A program made the position numbers and the translations under genes. A stretch of DNA of 7,445 nt from Balneolales bacterium. GTDB taxonomy: Bacteria > Bacteroidota > Rhodothermia > Balneolales > Natronogracilivirgulaceae. Location of the stretch: the NCBI GenBank assembly GCA_007131625.1, contig SLQC01000025.1, positions 1-7,445 on the forward strand. Reading direction: 5' to 3'. Under the pieces are notes generated by a model. The model was not told where the DNA came from and did no database searches. It was given only the letters and a program-made list of their open reading frames with translations. Below are positions 5,209-7,445 of the stretch, one piece after another (position 1 is the first letter of the stretch; every line of letters begins with the position of its first letter).

Positions 5209-7445
5209 ATGAGTTACAAATCGTTGAAAAGATATTTCAAATTGATAACGACCTCACTACTTTCGGCATTTCTATTAATGTTGGTTCCGGTACAAGCCGA
5301 TGTGTATGCCCAGACAGGCGACTACGTACCAAGACCGCGGCATGAGGTCGACTATTCACAACTGGAAGTTCGTCTGGAGATCGGGTTTGAATCCCGTACT
5401 ATCCGTGGTGACGCTGCCTTTGTCTTTCAGCCGAAACACGCTTATGTAGACCGTATCATATGGCAGGCACGGGATATCGATATAGAAACAGTCAGCCAGG
5501 ACGGGGAGGAGATCTCTTATCGTTTTGAAAATGATTCGCTATCAATCACATTTGATCAATATCTGACGGAAAATGAAACCGTTGAAATTCGAGTAGTATA
5601 CAAAGCGGAACCATCTTTCGGTGTGCATTTCAAGCCGAATGGTACCATATTTACTTCCAATCTGCCGGGAAGTGTTTCCCACTGGCTTCCCGGCCCAGTC
5701 CACCCGAGAGTTACAATGCCAGTTCGTCTTGATATGGAGGTGCCCGGCGATCTGATAGCAGTATCCAGCGGGGATCTGGATAGGCAAGAAGCCACAGAAA
5801 GGGGATCCCGGTTTATCCGTGTTTCTGATCAACCCCTGCCGATATCAGACCTCGGTTTTGCAGTCGGTATGTTTGAGTTTTCAGAAACATTTTCCGGCAC
5901 AAAAAGTCTCGGTATCTATCATGAAGAAGATTTGATTTCAGATGAAGAACGGCAGGAACTTTTACAGAATTTGGTTCGTCGGATCAGCCAAATGGAGCGT
6001 TTTCTGAGAAGCGAACTGCCCGTCAATTCGTTTCATGTAGTTGTACTGGAAGATGACCGTTGGGAAACACGGCAGTATGCCGCCGGAATGACATATCTTT
6101 TCCGGAATCATAATCAAAAAGAGACACAACTCGACCGTTCCATTATTGCCCAGTGGTATGGAGTATCACTGCGGCCCGAACAGTGGAAGGATCTCCATTT
6201 TTCCGTGATGCTGCAGGCGGCAATGGCAGAAGAGATCGGTGTTCCAGACTGGAAATCGTATGACGACCCAGTCCGGGAAGCTTTTCAAGTCCCGGCGACC
6301 GTATTCGACAATGCCTCGATGGATTATTGGCAATGGGCCAGGGTATTCATTCGGAATAATGAAGACCCGGTTATGTCAACGGCACTCAGGGGCTCCTTGC
6401 AGGAAATGGCTGACCGTAACAGCACCTGGACGAATCGTGATTTTTCCGACTTTTTGTATGCCACGACCGGAAGATGGATGGAAGTACCGGAGCTGCGACA
6501 ACCGGTCCCACAATCCGAATATCGATTCCATGTCAAGATTGAAGAGACACGCGGATCCGACAATTATACACTGGAATTCATTCCAGAGGCGGATTTGGCC
6601 GACGACAAGTTTCCGGTGACTGTCTACTGGACCCGCGATGGACGTATTTACGAGACAGAAAAACAGTTTGACGGCAGAGGCGAAAAATTGGAAGTAGACC
6701 CCGGCGGTTATGTCAATAATCTCTGGATCGGTCGAAATGACGACTCCGGCATTGAATTCACGGAGGAGAAGCCATTCTCACTCTGGCTTTATCAGATCCG
6801 GAGGGACGAAGACTCTGAACGTCGCAAGCTGGCCGCAGAGGCACTGAGGGATTTCACTTCCGACCCTGATCTCCAGTTGGCGCTGCAGGACCGGGTTAAC
6901 AGGGAGGAGGATCCTGCAGTATTAGCGGAAATATTTCGGGTATTGTCAGATATTACGGCGGGCGCCAGTGGAACAGAGCGACGTTTTCTGGAAGGTATAA
7001 CAAGTAACAACGCCGAGATTCGTATGGTCTCTATGGAGGCACTCAAAGTATATAAGGGCAATCAGCGCGTGGAGGATGAAGTACTCAGGATCATACAGAC
7101 ATCCGATGATATCGTTCTTGTAAACAAAGCAATTAGTACGTATCGTCATTTGCTTGACGAAGAGGATTTTCGCAATTTTGCGTTACGTTTTCTGAATGAG
7201 GATCGCCAGGATCTGCTATTTACAGAAACATTGCTACAGGAGCTGTTCGAGTTACCGCCTACCGATGACGCTATCGAAATGGCTGTGGAGTATCTTCGTG
7301 ACGGATACTCATTTGACCTCCGGTGGCTGTCGTATTACCAGCTCCGGAGAATTTCCGGAGCTACTGGTTGGCAGAAAGATTTTGCAGATGCATATTCCGA
7401 TGATTCGGATCCAAGGATTCGTTTTCTGACTCTTTTTTCGCTATC
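5209..7445 (+). CDS. Exported M1 aminopeptidase-like protein lacking catalytic residues (pseudopeptidase), 3' end cut by window
   Basis: One frame stays open for 745 codons to the right edge; no stop is seen. A signal peptide is clear: basic start (K4, K7, R8, K11), hydrophobic core 12-27, and probable cleavage after Ala34 (V-Y-A) or Ala30, so the protein acts outside the cytoplasm. Residues 38-226 match the M1 N-terminal beta domain, including the W-x-P-x-x-x-H-P segment (159-166), VPGDLIAVSSG and LGFAVGMFEF. The thermolysin-like part follows (about 227-435). The zinc motif HEXXH-X18-E aligns with no gap to R310-S-I-I-A314-X18-V333, between the family's flanking QW(Y)G and W-x-DL residues, so both His ligands, the catalytic Glu and the third ligand are all lost. 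The G-x-M-E-N exopeptidase motif is absent too (near 288-294, RQYAAGM). A beta domain (about 437-523) and a helical HEAT-like tail (about 536 on) complete it. Peptidase activity is very unlikely; a binding or scaffold role is inferred. ATG 5209 is chosen because it gives the signal peptide. Confidence 0.88.
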   Translation, partial: MSYKSLKRYFKLITTSLLSAFLLMLVPVQADVYAQTGDYVPRPRHEVDYSQLEVRLEIGFESRTIRGDAAFVFQPKHAYVDRIIWQARDIDIETVSQDGEEISYRFENDSLSITFDQYLTENETVEIRVVYKAEPSFGVHFKPNGTIFTSNLPGSVSHWLPGPVHPRVTMPVRLDMEVPGDLIAVSSGDLDRQEATERGSRFIRVSDQPLPISDLGFAVGMFEFSETFSGTKSLGIYHEEDLISDEERQELLQNLVRRISQMERFLRSELPVNSFHVVVLEDDRWETRQYAAGMTYLFRNHNQKETQLDRSIIAQWYGVSLRPEQWKDLHFSVMLQAAMAEEIGVPDWKSYDDPVREAFQVPATVFDNASMDYWQWARVFIRNNEDPVMSTALRGSLQEMADRNSTWTNRDFSDFLYATTGRWMEVPELRQPVPQSEYRFHVKIEETRGSDNYTLEFIPEADLADDKFPVTVYWTRDGRIYETEKQFDGRGEKLEVDPGGYVNNLWIGRNDDSGIEFTEEKPFSLWLYQIRRDEDSERRKLAAEALRDFTSDPDLQLALQDRVNREEDPAVLAEIFRVLSDITAGASGTERRFLEGITSNNAEIRMVSMEALKVYKGNQRVEDEVLRIIQTSDDIVLVNKAISTYRHLLDEEDFRNFALRFLNEDRQDLLFTETLLQELFELPPTDDAIEMAVEYLRDGYSFDLRWLSYYQLRRISGATGWQKDFADAYSDDSDPRIRFLTLFSL

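Noticed and set aside
5542..5832. Two minus-strand frames of 79-96 codons opposite the M1-like gene
   Set aside because: They are antisense to the clear N-terminal beta-domain coding sequence and have no domain signal.
6239..6619. A 126-codon plus-strand frame within the M1-like gene
   Set aside because: The main frame is open through the whole stretch and matches M1 architecture; the alternative has no protein-like pattern.
1..7445. CRISPR arrays, tRNA/rRNA genes, insertion sequences, toxin-antitoxin or phage-defence gene sets
   Set aside because: No regularly spaced repeats, cloverleaf sequences, terminal inverted repeats with transposase, or paired small genes were found on either strand.

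Overview
The window reads as an ordinary chromosomal stretch of a free-living Gram-negative bacterium, most likely of the Bacteroidota/Balneolota/Rhodothermota (FCB) group. This is an inference from three things: no start codon has a Shine-Dalgarno sequence in front of it, the gaps between genes are AT-rich while the genes are of moderate GC, and there is a secreted M1-peptidase-like protein with a long C-terminal extension of a kind common in that group. No rRNA, tRNA, insertion sequence, phage gene, CRISPR array or plasmid function was seen.

Layout, left to right. (1) Positions 3-380 hold the 3' end of a gene cut by the window edge, tentatively an alpha/beta-hydrolase-fold protein. (2) Positions 381-578 are an AT-rich gap with a weak stem-loop, a 7-bp inverted repeat and three TTACT words spaced 21 and 22 bp apart. 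(3) Positions 579-1283 encode an OmpR/PhoB-type response regulator with no kinase beside it, followed 23 bp later on the same strand by a TrmH-type tRNA 2'-O-methyltransferase (1307-2008). (4) Convergent to trmH, and sharing four bases with its stop codon, is tex (4185-2005, minus strand). (5) Positions 4186-4377 are a divergent intergenic region with short repeats. (6) Positions 4378-5172 encode an inositol-monophosphatase-family enzyme that looks like HisN histidinol-phosphatase. (7) From 5209 to the right edge runs a single uninterrupted frame of at least 745 codons. It encodes an exported M1 aminopeptidase homologue in which every zinc-binding and catalytic residue of the HEXXH-X18-E motif is replaced.

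How they work together: trmH and tex both concern RNA (tRNA modification, and an S1-domain nucleic-acid-binding factor). The response regulator is probably co-transcribed with trmH, and the phosphatase with the M1-like gene (36-bp gap), but no shared pathway can be read from the sequence. No obvious multi-gene novel system is present. The item most worth pursuing is the intact, inactive-looking M1 pseudopeptidase with its HEAT-like tail.
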